Below, piece by piece: positions 45,058-54,000 of a stretch of DNA of 64,000 nucleotides. Position 1 is the stretch's first letter; each line of letters starts with the position of its first letter. Below the pieces are notes generated by a model. The model made no database searches. It was not told the origin of the DNA and was given only the letters and a program-made list of their open reading frames with translations. Source of the stretch: Desulfobacteraceae bacterium (GTDB lineage: Bacteria > Desulfobacterota > Desulfobacteria > Desulfobacterales > Desulfosalsimonadaceae). The translations under genes and the position numbers were made by a program. The DNA lies in assembly GCA_014237465.1 (NCBI GenBank), contig JABZFM010000001.1:1-64000 (forward strand), read 5' to 3'.

Positions 45058-46473
45058 ATGTTGCCGATAAATGATTTGGTCACAGCTTTATTTTTATTCA
45101 TTGCCATTGTTGCCCCTTTAAGTGTCGTATTATTTATTTTTATTACGAAATGCCATGTTCCTTTGAATCGCCTGTTTATCATGCCGATTGTCTTCTGTCT
45201 GCCTTTGCTGAATGCCACCCTGCTGGGCACCATTTTCAAATCCGGTTCTTTCGTGAACATCAGCCTTTCAGATATTTTTCTCGTGCCTGCTTTTTTTTAT
45301 GTTTGTCATGACAAGTTTCTGCGATCACGCAATTTTAATCTTCCCATGTTTTGGCTGTTCTGGATATATTTTCTTTGGATAATTTTAAGCCTGTATGTGG
45401 GGACACATAAGTATGACCTTCAGTTTTTTACTCTTCCAAATGTAGTCGCCGTAATCAAGTTTCCCACCCTTTTGGCATATTTTTACGTATTTGAACATTT
45501 CGTAAAAAATGATGCCGACCTGAAGACGTATGTGACCGCATGGGGCCTTTCGGCTTGCATTGTCGCCATGATGGGCATCGCCGGTTCTTTGCTGTATCTG
45601 TTTTTTAGAATAGATACCCCCTTTGCCGGCCATTTCAGGGCACTGGGAACTTTCGGGAACCCGAATATGTTTGCCGGGTACATGACGATGACTTTTTGCC
45701 TGTCCTTTATCTATCTTGCACTGGGGGGAAAAAGGTGGTTGTTTATGATAATCATTCTCCTGAGTGTTTTAAGCGTTGTCATGGCTGCATCCAAGGGTGC
45801 TTTTATTGCTTTTTTTTGTGCTTTTATGGTTATTGGCTTACTGTTTCCCAGATTTCGTTTCAAGTTTATCGTAACTGGCGCAGCAGCCATGGCCGTCCTA
45901 ATATCGACCTTTTTTTTGGATAGCACAATACAGATATATTCCAAAAGGTTGTTTGATATTGAAGGCGGCATAGCCACATCTTTTGATACAAGAACCTATC
46001 TGTGGGGTGAGTCGCTGAAGGTTTGGGAAGAAAATTTCTTATGCGGAGTTGGAAAGGACAATCTTGTAAAAGTATTAACAGGTGCAACAGAGGAATTGGG
46101 CGAAATTTCACAAGGCAAAAATAAAGACAATTCCGGTAAAGATACCAAAGTCCAGCTCGTGAGTCATTCAACATACATTGGACTTCTCTGCGAAATGGGA
46201 ACAATCGGCCTTATTTTGTTCCTCGCGCTGCTGGCCGTCTTTCTCGCAAGACTCATAAGCACTATTATTATGCTCAATCCTTATTCAAACGCGTACCTGA
46301 TTATGGTTTCAATGCTCGCGGCGCTGGTCGGCGTTATGACTCAGGGCGGTGTGACGAATGTGGAGGATTCGAGAAGTTTTTGGATGCTGCTGGGACTGAT
46401 CTATTCGGTTTCGGAAAGGATCCGCAGTCAGGAATTTGATAAAACCATGTTAAAACCAAGTTCAAGCGTATAA
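45058..46473 (+). CDS. O-antigen ligase/polymerase (Wzy/WaaL type)
   Basis: The protein has about 471 residues, with an ATG 7 bases behind GGGGG; a GTG four codons earlier is an alternative. It has ten or more membrane segments and one large periplasmic loop (about 290-360) with YLWGESLKVWEENFLCGVGK and the conserved VSHSTYIGLLCEMGTIGL, the O-antigen ligase domain pattern. With the flippase just before it, it is more likely the polymerase of this locus. Confidence 0.87.
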   Translation: MLPINDLVTALFLFIAIVAPLSVVLFIFITKCHVPLNRLFIMPIVFCLPLLNATLLGTIFKSGSFVNISLSDIFLVPAFFYVCHDKFLRSRNFNLPMFWLFWIYFLWIILSLYVGTHKYDLQFFTLPNVVAVIKFPTLLAYFYVFEHFVKNDADLKTYVTAWGLSACIVAMMGIAGSLLYLFFRIDTPFAGHFRALGTFGNPNMFAGYMTMTFCLSFIYLALGGKRWLFMIIILLSVLSVVMAASKGAFIAFFCAFMVIGLLFPRFRFKFIVTGAAAMAVLISTFFLDSTIQIYSKRLFDIEGGIATSFDTRTYLWGESLKVWEENFLCGVGKDNLVKVLTGATEELGEISQGKNKDNSGKDTKVQLVSHSTYIGLLCEMGTIGLILFLALLAVFLARLISTIIMLNPYSNAYLIMVSMLAALVGVMTQGGVTNVEDSRSFWMLLGLIYSVSERIRSQEFDKTMLKPSSSV

Positions 46474-46486
46474 ACAGGGATACGAA

Positions 46487-48166
46487 ATGAGTTTAGCAGA
46501 AAACAAAAAAACGGAAATCCCCAAAAAGAAAGTCTTTATCATCGGGCTTGACGGGGCCACATTCGACCTTATCAGGCCATGGGTGGATGCGGGTAAACTG
46601 CCCGCACTGTCCCGGCTAATGGAACAAGGCACGTATGGTGTTTTAAAGTCAGTCGTTCCACCCTTTACTGCACCTGCCTGGGCCTCTTTTCTCACCGGCA
46701 AGGCCCCGGAAAGCCACGGCATATTTTTTTTTCTAAACAGGAATGAAAAAGATTACCACCTGGTGCCTTCCAACTCAAGCCGAATTCAAGGCCAGGATCT
46801 GGGAAGTATTATCTCCCGGCATCATCGCCGGGTTGCCCTGGTCAATGTTCCGGTGACATATCCCCCGCGACCCGTGAACGGAATCGTTGTCTCGGGTCTG
46901 GGCACCCCCGGCCAGCACAGCCGATTTACTTATCCCGATCATTTGCGGGAGCAACTGATCAGTAAATACGATTATGAAGTCGAAAGAACAAGAAGATACC
47001 ACACCGGTATTGAAAAAGAATTTATCAGTACTGTGAACAGGGTTGAGGAAAAACGATTCCGCGCTGTCAGGTACCTTATGGAAACCACTGACTGGGACCT
47101 TTTTTCAGTCGTATTCCGGGGAACAGACATTCTTGGCCATGCCCTGTGGCGCTTTATGGATCAAACGCATGCAAAATACGAACCGGATCTTCATAAAATA
47201 TATGGGCAGGCGCTTTTAGAGCACTATCAGATGATGGATAATTTCATATCCGACATTTGGCGCCGGTTGGATGAAGACACGACGTTAATTGTTATGTCGG
47301 ATCATGGCATGGGGCCGTTACACAGATATGTCTACCTTGACGGCATGTTTTACGATTGGGGGCTTTTGAAAATTAAACCCGGATTCATCTCCAGGCTTAA
47401 ACTGGTTCTTTTCAAACATGGCCTGGCGCCCCATAATATCATCGATTTTCTCACAAAAACAGGCCTCCGTGAATGGATACGCAAACACCTGTCTCGTCAA
47501 AAAACCTGGAAGGCCGGGCTGAAGCTTTTCAGATTAGACATCGATTGGGAGCGAACTTTGGCTTATCCTTTCAGCAGCACAAATCTCATATACCTTAACG
47601 TGGCAGGACGCGATCCACAGGGCATCGTGAAGCCCGGCGAAGAGTATGAACGGCTGGTAAAATACATTACCTCAAAACTTCTCAAGCTGCGGGATCCATT
47701 GACCGGGGATCTTCTCGTTGAAAAAGTGTTGAGAAAAGAGGAGATATATCCGGGAAATTGTGTTACACACACGCCCGACTTATGGGTGCAATGGAAAGAC
47801 GACCGCTATACAGCTATGTCAGGCTATAGCTCCCGGAATATTTCGGAAATACTTCGGGAACCCTCGGGTACTCACACCATGTCCGGAATATTTCTCGCCG
47901 CAGGTTCAGGCATTAAAAACGGTGATAAAGTAGATAACGCTTCAATTATTGATATCGCCCCCACAGCACTTCACATCATGGGGGAGCCTGTACCCGTTGA
48001 CATGGATGGACAAGTACTGAAGGAAATTTTCAAAAGCGGTTCAGTTGAAGACCGTCAACCGGCATACGAAGGTGAAAGTATGAGCGGCGAGAATGACTTC
48101 AAATTTACTGACACTGAAAAGTCCATGATTGAAAAGCGTTTAAGGGACCTGGGATATCTTGCATAA
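46487..48166 (+). CDS. Alkaline-phosphatase superfamily phosphodiesterase-like protein 1
   Basis: The 559-residue protein opens VFIIGLDGATFDLIRPW (D22 a metal ligand), with T61 as probable nucleophile in PPFTAPAWASFLTG. VMSDHGMG follows in the middle. This matches the type I phosphodiesterase/nucleotide pyrophosphatase group. No signal peptide or membrane segment is seen. It ends RLRDLGYLA. The paralogue that follows is similar throughout, so this is a tandem duplication. It may act on a phosphorylated lipid or sugar; the substrate is not known. Confidence 0.85.
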   Translation: MSLAENKKTEIPKKKVFIIGLDGATFDLIRPWVDAGKLPALSRLMEQGTYGVLKSVVPPFTAPAWASFLTGKAPESHGIFFFLNRNEKDYHLVPSNSSRIQGQDLGSIISRHHRRVALVNVPVTYPPRPVNGIVVSGLGTPGQHSRFTYPDHLREQLISKYDYEVERTRRYHTGIEKEFISTVNRVEEKRFRAVRYLMETTDWDLFSVVFRGTDILGHALWRFMDQTHAKYEPDLHKIYGQALLEHYQMMDNFISDIWRRLDEDTTLIVMSDHGMGPLHRYVYLDGMFYDWGLLKIKPGFISRLKLVLFKHGLAPHNIIDFLTKTGLREWIRKHLSRQKTWKAGLKLFRLDIDWERTLAYPFSSTNLIYLNVAGRDPQGIVKPGEEYERLVKYITSKLLKLRDPLTGDLLVEKVLRKEEIYPGNCVTHTPDLWVQWKDDRYTAMSGYSSRNISEILREPSGTHTMSGIFLAAGSGIKNGDKVDNASIIDIAPTALHIMGEPVPVDMDGQVLKEIFKSGSVEDRQPAYEGESMSGENDFKFTDTEKSMIEKRLRDLGYLA

Positions 48167-48205
48167 ATAAAACAAGAACCAAGGAATACAAGGAGTGCAA
48201 ATATA

Positions 48206-49855
48206 ATGGCTGACCGAAAAGGTAAAATAATTATTGTTGGATTGGATGGCGCATCATTTAACATTATCGATCCTCTCATAACAGCGGGCAGATTGCCCAA
48301 CCTGGCCTTTCTGAAAAATACCGGGGCATGTGGCCCTTTAAAAACCATTTATCCGCCATTGACTCTGCCGGCATGGGCTTCATGCATTACCGGCACCCAT
48401 CCCGGGAAGCACGGCGTCTATTCATTTGAAACGCTCCAGCCAGGTTCATACCATTGCAAGCCGGTAAACGGAAGCGATCTTCAGGTAGAGCATATCGGCC
48501 GAATTTTAAGCCGCAAGGGGAAACAAGCAGGATTAATGAACGTGCCCTCCACTTATCCGCCGGAACCCCTGAACGGGTTTATTGTCTCCGGAATGGAAAC
48601 CCCCGGGCGCCACAGCGAATTCACCCACCCCTTAGATCTGAAGAAGGATTTAATCAATAAATTTGACTATCAGCTGGAAATTGCACAGAAGTACGGGCAG
48701 GGAGATGAAAAATCATACAGAGATAACGTTGTCTCCATTGAAAATAAACGAAAAAAAGCATTTTATTATTTGATGGAGGAATATCCTAAATCTGATTTTT
48801 TAATGGTTGTTTTCCGAGGTACGGACGTTCTTGCTCATCATTTCTGGCGTTTTCACGATTCGACGCATCCGAGACATGATCCTGAGATGGCAAAAGAATG
48901 GGGAAACACGATTTCAGAGCATTATGTAATGATGGATGGGGTCATCGGTGAAATCCTTTCGAAAATGAGTAAAGAGGATTCGTTGTTTATCGTTTCGGAC
49001 CATGGATCCGGACCCAGGTTAAGAGATATTTACCTGGATAGCTACTTTGTGGAATGCAGCCTGATGACCATTAAGCCCAACTTGAAATATTGGCTGTACC
49101 GGCATGGTTTGAATGCAAATAATTTAATCAAATTCCTCAGAACGATTGGACTTCCAAGCCTTTACCGAAAACTGCCGATGAAAACCCGTATTCGAATGCG
49201 TCAACAATTCAGGCCATATGATGTGGATTGGGCGAATTCAAAAGCACTCCCTTTAGGGGGATGGGGCCAGATATTTATTAATGTGACCGGCAGATTCCCT
49301 GAAGGATTTATTAAACCAGGAAGTGAGTACGAGGAAGTGATAAGTCTAATTACTGAAAATCTTTTAAAATTACAGGACCCTGAAACAGGGGAGAGAATCA
49401 TAATAGATGTCAAGCGAGGGAATGACGTTTATCCGGATGCCATTGTGGGTCACCTGCCGGATCTCTTTGCCTACTTTAACGATGATAAATATGTGGGAAT
49501 CGGCGCTCAAGCATTTACAAACGATATTATGTCTCCGATGTTGAGAGAACCAAGCGGAACGCATACGGAAGAAGGTATTTTTTTTGCCTGTGGTCCTGAC
49601 ATTCGGAATGGACATGTTGTTGGAGCTGCGGATATCACAGATGTGACCCCGACAGCCCTTCATCTTATGGGACTGCCTGTAATGGATTATATGACCGGAA
49701 AGGTACTCAGCGAAATATTCAGGCCGGGCTCAAGTCCGGACAGACCGCCTGAAATTGAAAAAAATGATCAGCGCACCGCAAAGGAAAAACACATTCTCTC
49801 TGAGGACGACCAGGAAAAGATAAAAGAGCGACTCCGTAATTTAGGATACTTATAA
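48206..49855 (+). CDS. Alkaline-phosphatase superfamily phosphodiesterase-like protein 2
   Basis: The 549-residue protein is a paralogue of the preceding one: IIIVGLDGASFNIIDPL (D14), T53 in PPLTLPAWASCITG, and IVSDHGSGPRLRDIYLD. The C-terminus is KIKERLRNLGYL. Divergence between the two copies is spread over the whole length, suggesting an old duplication and different substrates. It is the last gene of the polysaccharide block, followed by an 820-bp gap. Confidence 0.85.
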   Translation: MADRKGKIIIVGLDGASFNIIDPLITAGRLPNLAFLKNTGACGPLKTIYPPLTLPAWASCITGTHPGKHGVYSFETLQPGSYHCKPVNGSDLQVEHIGRILSRKGKQAGLMNVPSTYPPEPLNGFIVSGMETPGRHSEFTHPLDLKKDLINKFDYQLEIAQKYGQGDEKSYRDNVVSIENKRKKAFYYLMEEYPKSDFLMVVFRGTDVLAHHFWRFHDSTHPRHDPEMAKEWGNTISEHYVMMDGVIGEILSKMSKEDSLFIVSDHGSGPRLRDIYLDSYFVECSLMTIKPNLKYWLYRHGLNANNLIKFLRTIGLPSLYRKLPMKTRIRMRQQFRPYDVDWANSKALPLGGWGQIFINVTGRFPEGFIKPGSEYEEVISLITENLLKLQDPETGERIIIDVKRGNDVYPDAIVGHLPDLFAYFNDDKYVGIGAQAFTNDIMSPMLREPSGTHTEEGIFFACGPDIRNGHVVGAADITDVTPTALHLMGLPVMDYMTGKVLSEIFRPGSSPDRPPEIEKNDQRTAKEKHILSEDDQEKIKERLRNLGYL

Positions 49856-50402
49856 ATAAACACAGAATCGTCCGGTTATAACATGTTGAAATTTAATAAT
49901 AATTGTTTTTTATCGAGAGCGCTCTTCTTTGGCGGATCTGTTTCGTACAATCTCCAAATACTTCTTCGTTCGAAAAGATTTAATTGCAGCAAACAGAGTA
50001 TTCCGGAAAGATTTTCCCCGAGCTTGGCCTTGTATTTATAATAGGACAACATGCAAAGAAATTCATGCATTAATCAAATCAGGAGAGGCAGCATGTGAAT
50101 AATAAGATTTTTTTATACGGTTGATTTTTGTTTTTTCCCACAAAACGATACCAGCCGGTATAATTTTTTCCCGCACCCGTGATCTGGAAAAGCAATTTAA
50201 CTAATATAATAAATATGTTATACATTTATCCCCACAATCGTGAAAGGCGCCCGTAATAAGATGGATGGGCGGTATTTTTTCCTCCCTGATCGGGTAAATA
50301 AAGTTATAATTTGGGAGTCATTGCAACTATCTGTTTAAGCTTGACATTAGATTCAATCAATGCAATAAAATAAAAAATCACTTTATAAATTCTTTTTTAT
50401 GG

Positions 50403-50426
50403 CTTGATCAAGATATCTTGATCAAG
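50403..50426. repeat. Perfect 24-bp palindrome
   Basis: CTTGATCAAGAT followed by ATCTTGATCAAG is fully self-complementary and contains the 10-base palindrome CTTGATCAAG twice. It lies 250 bp before the IPTL-CTERM gene and may be a regulator binding site. No T-run follows. The rest of 49856-50675 has a weak TTGACA at 50341 and no gene. Confidence 0.6.
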
Positions 50427-50510
50427 CGGTTTATTGAGATTTCGAGGCAAGGAAATTTAAAAAAGCGGCATCCGGCGATGGCGCTTAGCTGGTTGCGGAG
50501 TAAAGTATAC

Positions 50511-50570
50511 CCGGGTTTATGTCCGGGTTTATGTCCGAGTTTATGTCCGGGTTTATGTCCGGGCTTATAT
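50511..50570. repeat. Five tandem 12-bp repeats
   Basis: Five units of CCGGGTTTATGT, the third and last each with one or two changes, occupy 60 bp upstream of the IPTL-CTERM gene. There are no spacers, so it is not a CRISPR array. Copy number could vary by slippage. Confidence 0.85.
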
Positions 50571-50675
50571 CAAGAATTATTTAAATGCAAATAACGGAAT
50601 GCCTAAAAGGTTTCTAAAAACAAAAAAGCAATATTCTCTATGCAGATAACCTGAATACCAAAAGGAGGATTTATT

Positions 50676-51590
50676 TTGAAAAAGATTTTAATGCTGATCG
50701 TTTCATTGAGTTTCATTCTGGCGTTTTCCATAAACGCTAATGCTGCAGGCAATCTTTTTTGGGCTGACAGTACGACCAATGCAATCATAGAAGTCGATCC
50801 GGATACCGGCGCAGAAATCAATTCTATGAATCCTCCTGTACCCGTTAGTAACTGTACCGGGTTGGCGTATGCTGATGGTCGGCTCTTTTATACTGTCTGC
50901 GGTGATGATATTTATGAGTTAAACCCGACCTCTGGTGCGGTGATTAATTCATTTTCAAGCCCTGTCCCGCCCATAGGTACTGACGCCCTTGGTTTTTCAG
51001 GTACAGAACTCTATGTACAGGATTGGGAAAATGATGTCATTTATGTACTTAACCCCGGAACAGGCGCTATTATCAGAACGCTCAATCCGACCCTGCCTCC
51101 TGATACTTCTCTTCGTGGCGGCATTTCTTACGCAGGCGGAAGAAACAGTATTTTTGCGACGGACGTGGATCAGAATTGGATTTTTGAAATCAACGCATCA
51201 ACCGGAAGCGTGATAAACTTTTTTAATACACCGGCTCCCAGGATTTTTGGTGTGGGGTTTTCATATGCTAATAATATACTCTTTGTGGGGTCCGCCGGCA
51301 GGCAGATAGTACGAGAACTAATTTCTTCAGAATTTATAAATAATGATGCTTATGACCCTCCGGATGGAAGTATACCCGATGGGGACACCCATACGATATA
51401 TGCATTAAACCCGGATAGCGGGGCAACCATTTATACGTTGGATATTGCGCCGGTATGGGGACTTGCAGCAGATGAGAATGTTATATTTCAGGGATCAATT
51501 CCCACCCTAAATGAATGGGGCATGATAATATTTATCGGATTGGCAAGTATTATTGCATTTTACTTTATTAGAAGAAGAACATTTGCTTAA
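50676..51590 (+). CDS. IPTL-CTERM surface protein with beta-propeller-like repeats
   Basis: The 304-residue protein starts with TTG, 8 bases after AAAGGAGG. A signal peptide (about 1-23) is followed by five repeats of some 45 residues around (V/L)(D/N)P-x-(T/S)GA-x-I (EVDPDTGAEI, ELNPTSGAVI, VLNPGTGAII, EINASTGSVI, ALNPDSGATI), which suits a small propeller. The end is IPTLNEWGMIIFIGL, a hydrophobic helix and RRR, the IPTLxxWG-CTERM sorting signal. Exosortase H is the known partner of this signal and is not in the window. The product is expected at the cell surface or in the matrix. Confidence 0.9.
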   Translation: MKKILMLIVSLSFILAFSINANAAGNLFWADSTTNAIIEVDPDTGAEINSMNPPVPVSNCTGLAYADGRLFYTVCGDDIYELNPTSGAVINSFSSPVPPIGTDALGFSGTELYVQDWENDVIYVLNPGTGAIIRTLNPTLPPDTSLRGGISYAGGRNSIFATDVDQNWIFEINASTGSVINFFNTPAPRIFGVGFSYANNILFVGSAGRQIVRELISSEFINNDAYDPPDGSIPDGDTHTIYALNPDSGATIYTLDIAPVWGLAADENVIFQGSIPTLNEWGMIIFIGLASIIAFYFIRRRTFA

Positions 51591-51619
51591 TTTAAATTGT
51601 TTAGTGTAATATCTAAAAA

Positions 51620-51650
51620 GGGTGAGAGATGTTCTCTCGCCCTTTTTTTT
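51620..51650 (+). terminator. Intrinsic terminator of the IPTL-CTERM gene
   Basis: GGGTGAGAGA and TCTCTCGCCC form a stem with a short loop (one G-T or mismatch pair), followed by nine T. It lies 30 bp after the stop codon. Confidence 0.85.
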
Positions 51651-51828
51651 GTGCGCCCGGCAGGGTGCATCATTCTTCTTTGTTGGAATAGTTACTTGAT
51701 CATTTAAGGACGTCTTCTTTACATGCTATTTTGTAAAAGAAGCGAATAATCTATTTGCCTGTTGCTTTCTGCGGTTGTATTTGTATAATTTTAATATTAA
51801 ACCACAATAAATTGAGGGGAATTTATAA

Positions 51829-52116
51829 ATGAGCCATCACCATCACCATCATGATGATCACGATCATCATCACGATCACGATCATCATCACCACGGCACC
51901 GCTGAAATGTCAATTGCGGAAAAACTGTTAAAGCTGCTTGATCACTGGATCAAGCACAACGATGACCATGCAGAAACTTATCGGGACTGGGCAGGCAGGG
52001 CCAGACAAAACCACCTGGAAGATGCCGCCGGATTGATAGAAGAAGCAGCGGAGGTAAGCCTTGAGGTTAACAAAAAGTTTGAACAGGCCAGGGAACTCAT
52101 AAAGGGAAATGGGTAA
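51829..52116 (+). CDS. Small protein with a His/Asp-rich N-terminus
   Basis: In this 95-residue protein, residues 3-22 are almost only His and Asp, a typical nickel, zinc or cobalt buffer. The rest (EKLLKLLDHWIKHNDDHAET and later AAGLIEEAAEVSLEVNKKFE) is an amphipathic helical domain seen with similar His-rich heads in related bacteria. It is probably cytosolic and metal-binding. A GAGGGG site lies upstream. The next gene starts 3 bp after its stop, so the two are coupled. Confidence 0.8.
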   Translation: MSHHHHHHDDHDHHHDHDHHHHGTAEMSIAEKLLKLLDHWIKHNDDHAETYRDWAGRARQNHLEDAAGLIEEAAEVSLEVNKKFEQARELIKGNG

Positions 52117-52119
52117 CCG

Positions 52120-52812
52120 GTGATAAAGATGGCTTACCCGAAACGCAATCCCCGGCTTGCACTTGTTTGTGCAACCCTGGCCGCAGCAGTAGCCACTCTT
52201 GGCGATTTTTTGATGCTTTATGCTGTCAACGCTGGGAGAGTCGAACTTGGGCTGCCTGCTCCCGGTGCAGCTATACTCCCGTGCGGTTATTTTTTGGGGG
52301 TCATTGCAATTCCACTTTATGGGGTCGGGTTTTGGGCGGTTGCACAGATGCTTGCGTCAAAGGCACCTCGTGCCGGTCGCGTGGTGCTGATTTCCGGCGT
52401 AATCATGGCCGTTCTCGGAAGCGTTATTCATGGTGTTACCGGATTATCTATTGAGGCCCAGATGAGAGCCGGGGGCGCGATGCCGGATCCTGTCACAGCA
52501 ATTTTCGATTATGGAGTTTATCTTATTCCCCTGTGGGCCGCCGCATCCATTTTTTCCTGTTCAGGCTCGGTTGCATTTATATGGGGTGTCGCAAAAGGGA
52601 ATTCGATTCTTCCCCGTTTTGTTGCAGTATTTAATCCCGTGATCCTCACGGCATGCATTGGACTGGCAGGTGCAACGACGCCTATGCTACGGGCGTTTCT
52701 TATACCCGCTTCACCAAATGTTGCCCATATAATCTTTTTCGGGCTGCTTACGGTGATATCTTTTGCGGGCAGGCCGACCGGTGGGAAAAAGAAGCGTCGG
52801 GATTTGTCTTAA
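52120..52812 (+). CDS. Six- to seven-span membrane protein of unknown function
   Basis: The 230-residue protein starts with GTG; an ATG three codons later (52129) is equally possible. Hydrophobic segments cover most of the length (LALVCATLAAAVATLGDFLM, GYFLGVIAIPLYGVGFWAV, VVLISGVIMAVLGSVIHGV, YLIPLWAAASIFSCSGSVAF and two more). No enzyme motif is recognised. Coupling to the His-rich gene suggests a shared task, possibly metal handling, but this is only neighbourhood evidence. Confidence 0.75.
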   Translation: MIKMAYPKRNPRLALVCATLAAAVATLGDFLMLYAVNAGRVELGLPAPGAAILPCGYFLGVIAIPLYGVGFWAVAQMLASKAPRAGRVVLISGVIMAVLGSVIHGVTGLSIEAQMRAGGAMPDPVTAIFDYGVYLIPLWAAASIFSCSGSVAFIWGVAKGNSILPRFVAVFNPVILTACIGLAGATTPMLRAFLIPASPNVAHIIFFGLLTVISFAGRPTGGKKKRRDLS

Positions 52813-52856
52813 CTTTAAGATCCGGCCATCTAACACAGGTAATGACTCAAGAGCAG

Positions 52857-52872
52857 CCCCCCCCCCCCCCCC
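52857..52872. repeat. Run of 16 C
   Basis: An unbroken C tract lies 54 bp before the sulfotransferase start. Such runs slip in replication and in sequencing, so the length is uncertain. It falls at the border where the sequence becomes GC-richer. Confidence 0.9.
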
Positions 52873-52926
52873 AGCGCGTGACCCCCAACACGGGGTGGGT
52901 ATGCCCTATTGGACTTGGAGAAAAAG

Positions 52927-53736
52927 ATGTACGCATTCATTCACATTCCCAAAACGGCCGGCACCACCATGCGTGCCCTGTTGAGGCGATCATTCGGGGC
53001 GTGGCATCTCGACATTCGGCCACCCATGCACAAGCGGACGTCAAAAGCCTGGATTTCCGCGGAGGATTTACGAAAAGCCCAACGTGTCTACCCAATCCTG
53101 GATGGAATCTGCGGTCACCGGGTGACGCCGTTCAACGGACTGGAAAAGCGCCACCCCGAACTCCGATATTTTACCTTTCTGCGCGACCCGCTCCGACGCT
53201 TTGTTTCCGACTTCCTGGGTTCCCACCGCAAGCAGTTGGAACAATGTTCGCGAGTGGACCTGGAGCGATTTTGCGCTGACCCCGAACAACGCAACGTGCA
53301 GACCCGCTGGCTGTGCGGTTCGGAAGATCCCGGGGAGGCGATTCGGATCATGGAAGAAAAGGTGGGCTTCGTGGGGTTGACCGAGCAGTTTGACGAATCG
53401 CTGGTCCTGTTCAGCGCATGGCTGGGCAACGACAGGCTCCAGGACAGATACCTGCGAAAAAATACCGGCAGGGGAAAAATCACCTGGCCCATCCTGGAGG
53501 ATCCTGACCTCCGCGCCCGCGTCGAAGAAGCGAACACCGCCGACATCGAGGTGTACCGGTATGCAACGGAAGTCATTTTTCCCACCCAGGCCGAGGCATA
53601 TGGTCCGGGCCTGGAACGGGACGTGGAAGCTATGCGCCGGCGAAACGCCGACTTTATCGAGTCCCGTGAACCGGTCTGGGGCCAGACAAAGCGGAACTGC
53701 ATTTACAAGCCCCTGCTCCATTTGCGCATGATTTAA
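52927..53736 (+). CDS. GC-rich sulfotransferase (Sulfotransfer_2-like)
   Basis: The protein is 269 residues from the ATG 5 bases after GGAG. The PAPS loop is FIHIPKTAGTTMRALL (about 4-19), and the 3'-phosphate region is FTFLRDPLRRFVSDF. This is the family that sulfates carbohydrate chains. Codon use is strongly GC-biased (for example CGC, GAC and CTG runs), unlike the AT-rich genes on either side, so recent transfer is likely. It stands alone, without operon partners. Confidence 0.85.
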   Translation: MYAFIHIPKTAGTTMRALLRRSFGAWHLDIRPPMHKRTSKAWISAEDLRKAQRVYPILDGICGHRVTPFNGLEKRHPELRYFTFLRDPLRRFVSDFLGSHRKQLEQCSRVDLERFCADPEQRNVQTRWLCGSEDPGEAIRIMEEKVGFVGLTEQFDESLVLFSAWLGNDRLQDRYLRKNTGRGKITWPILEDPDLRARVEEANTADIEVYRYATEVIFPTQAEAYGPGLERDVEAMRRRNADFIESREPVWGQTKRNCIYKPLLHLRMI

Positions 53737-53798
53737 CCATTTGAACTGAGTCGCTATTATAAATTCAGCTTTTTAATCTTTTACAACCGGTCCATCAA

Positions 53799-53992
53799 TT
53801 AACTGTTCCCTCCCCAAAAAAAATCCTCTGCTATTTCACGGAACTGCTCAAGGGCGGCTTTGTCCGCTCGTCTGCCATTTTGAGAAACAACAAATAAGTC
53901 AACTGCTCCACATAATCGCCGTACGCCATGCCATCATCCCGGAGGACGTTACAGTAATTCCACAATTTTTGAACAATTGCAGAAGTATTCAT
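53799..53992 (-). pseudogene. hsdM: Fragment of a type I modification subunit (HsdM N-terminus)
   Basis: Reading leftward: MNTSAIVQKLWNYCNVLRDD, then GMAYGDYVEQLTYLLFLKMA and DE, the well-known HsdM N-terminal domain. After 43 codons the frame ends; a one-base shift gives AALEQFREIAEDFFWGGNS and a stop. The methyltransferase domain, HsdS and HsdR are absent. A start ATG is present but the product would be non-functional. Confidence 0.75.
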
Positions 53993-54000
53993 ATTTTTAG

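Noticed and set aside
50511-50570. Short tandem repeats considered as a CRISPR array
   Set aside because: Units are 12 bp, contiguous and without spacers; no cas gene is present.
51829-51890. MSHHHHHH start considered as vector-derived His-tag contamination
   Set aside because: The His run is broken by Asp in a natural pattern, the codons mix CAT and CAC, and the gene continues into a native-looking helical domain coupled to the next gene.
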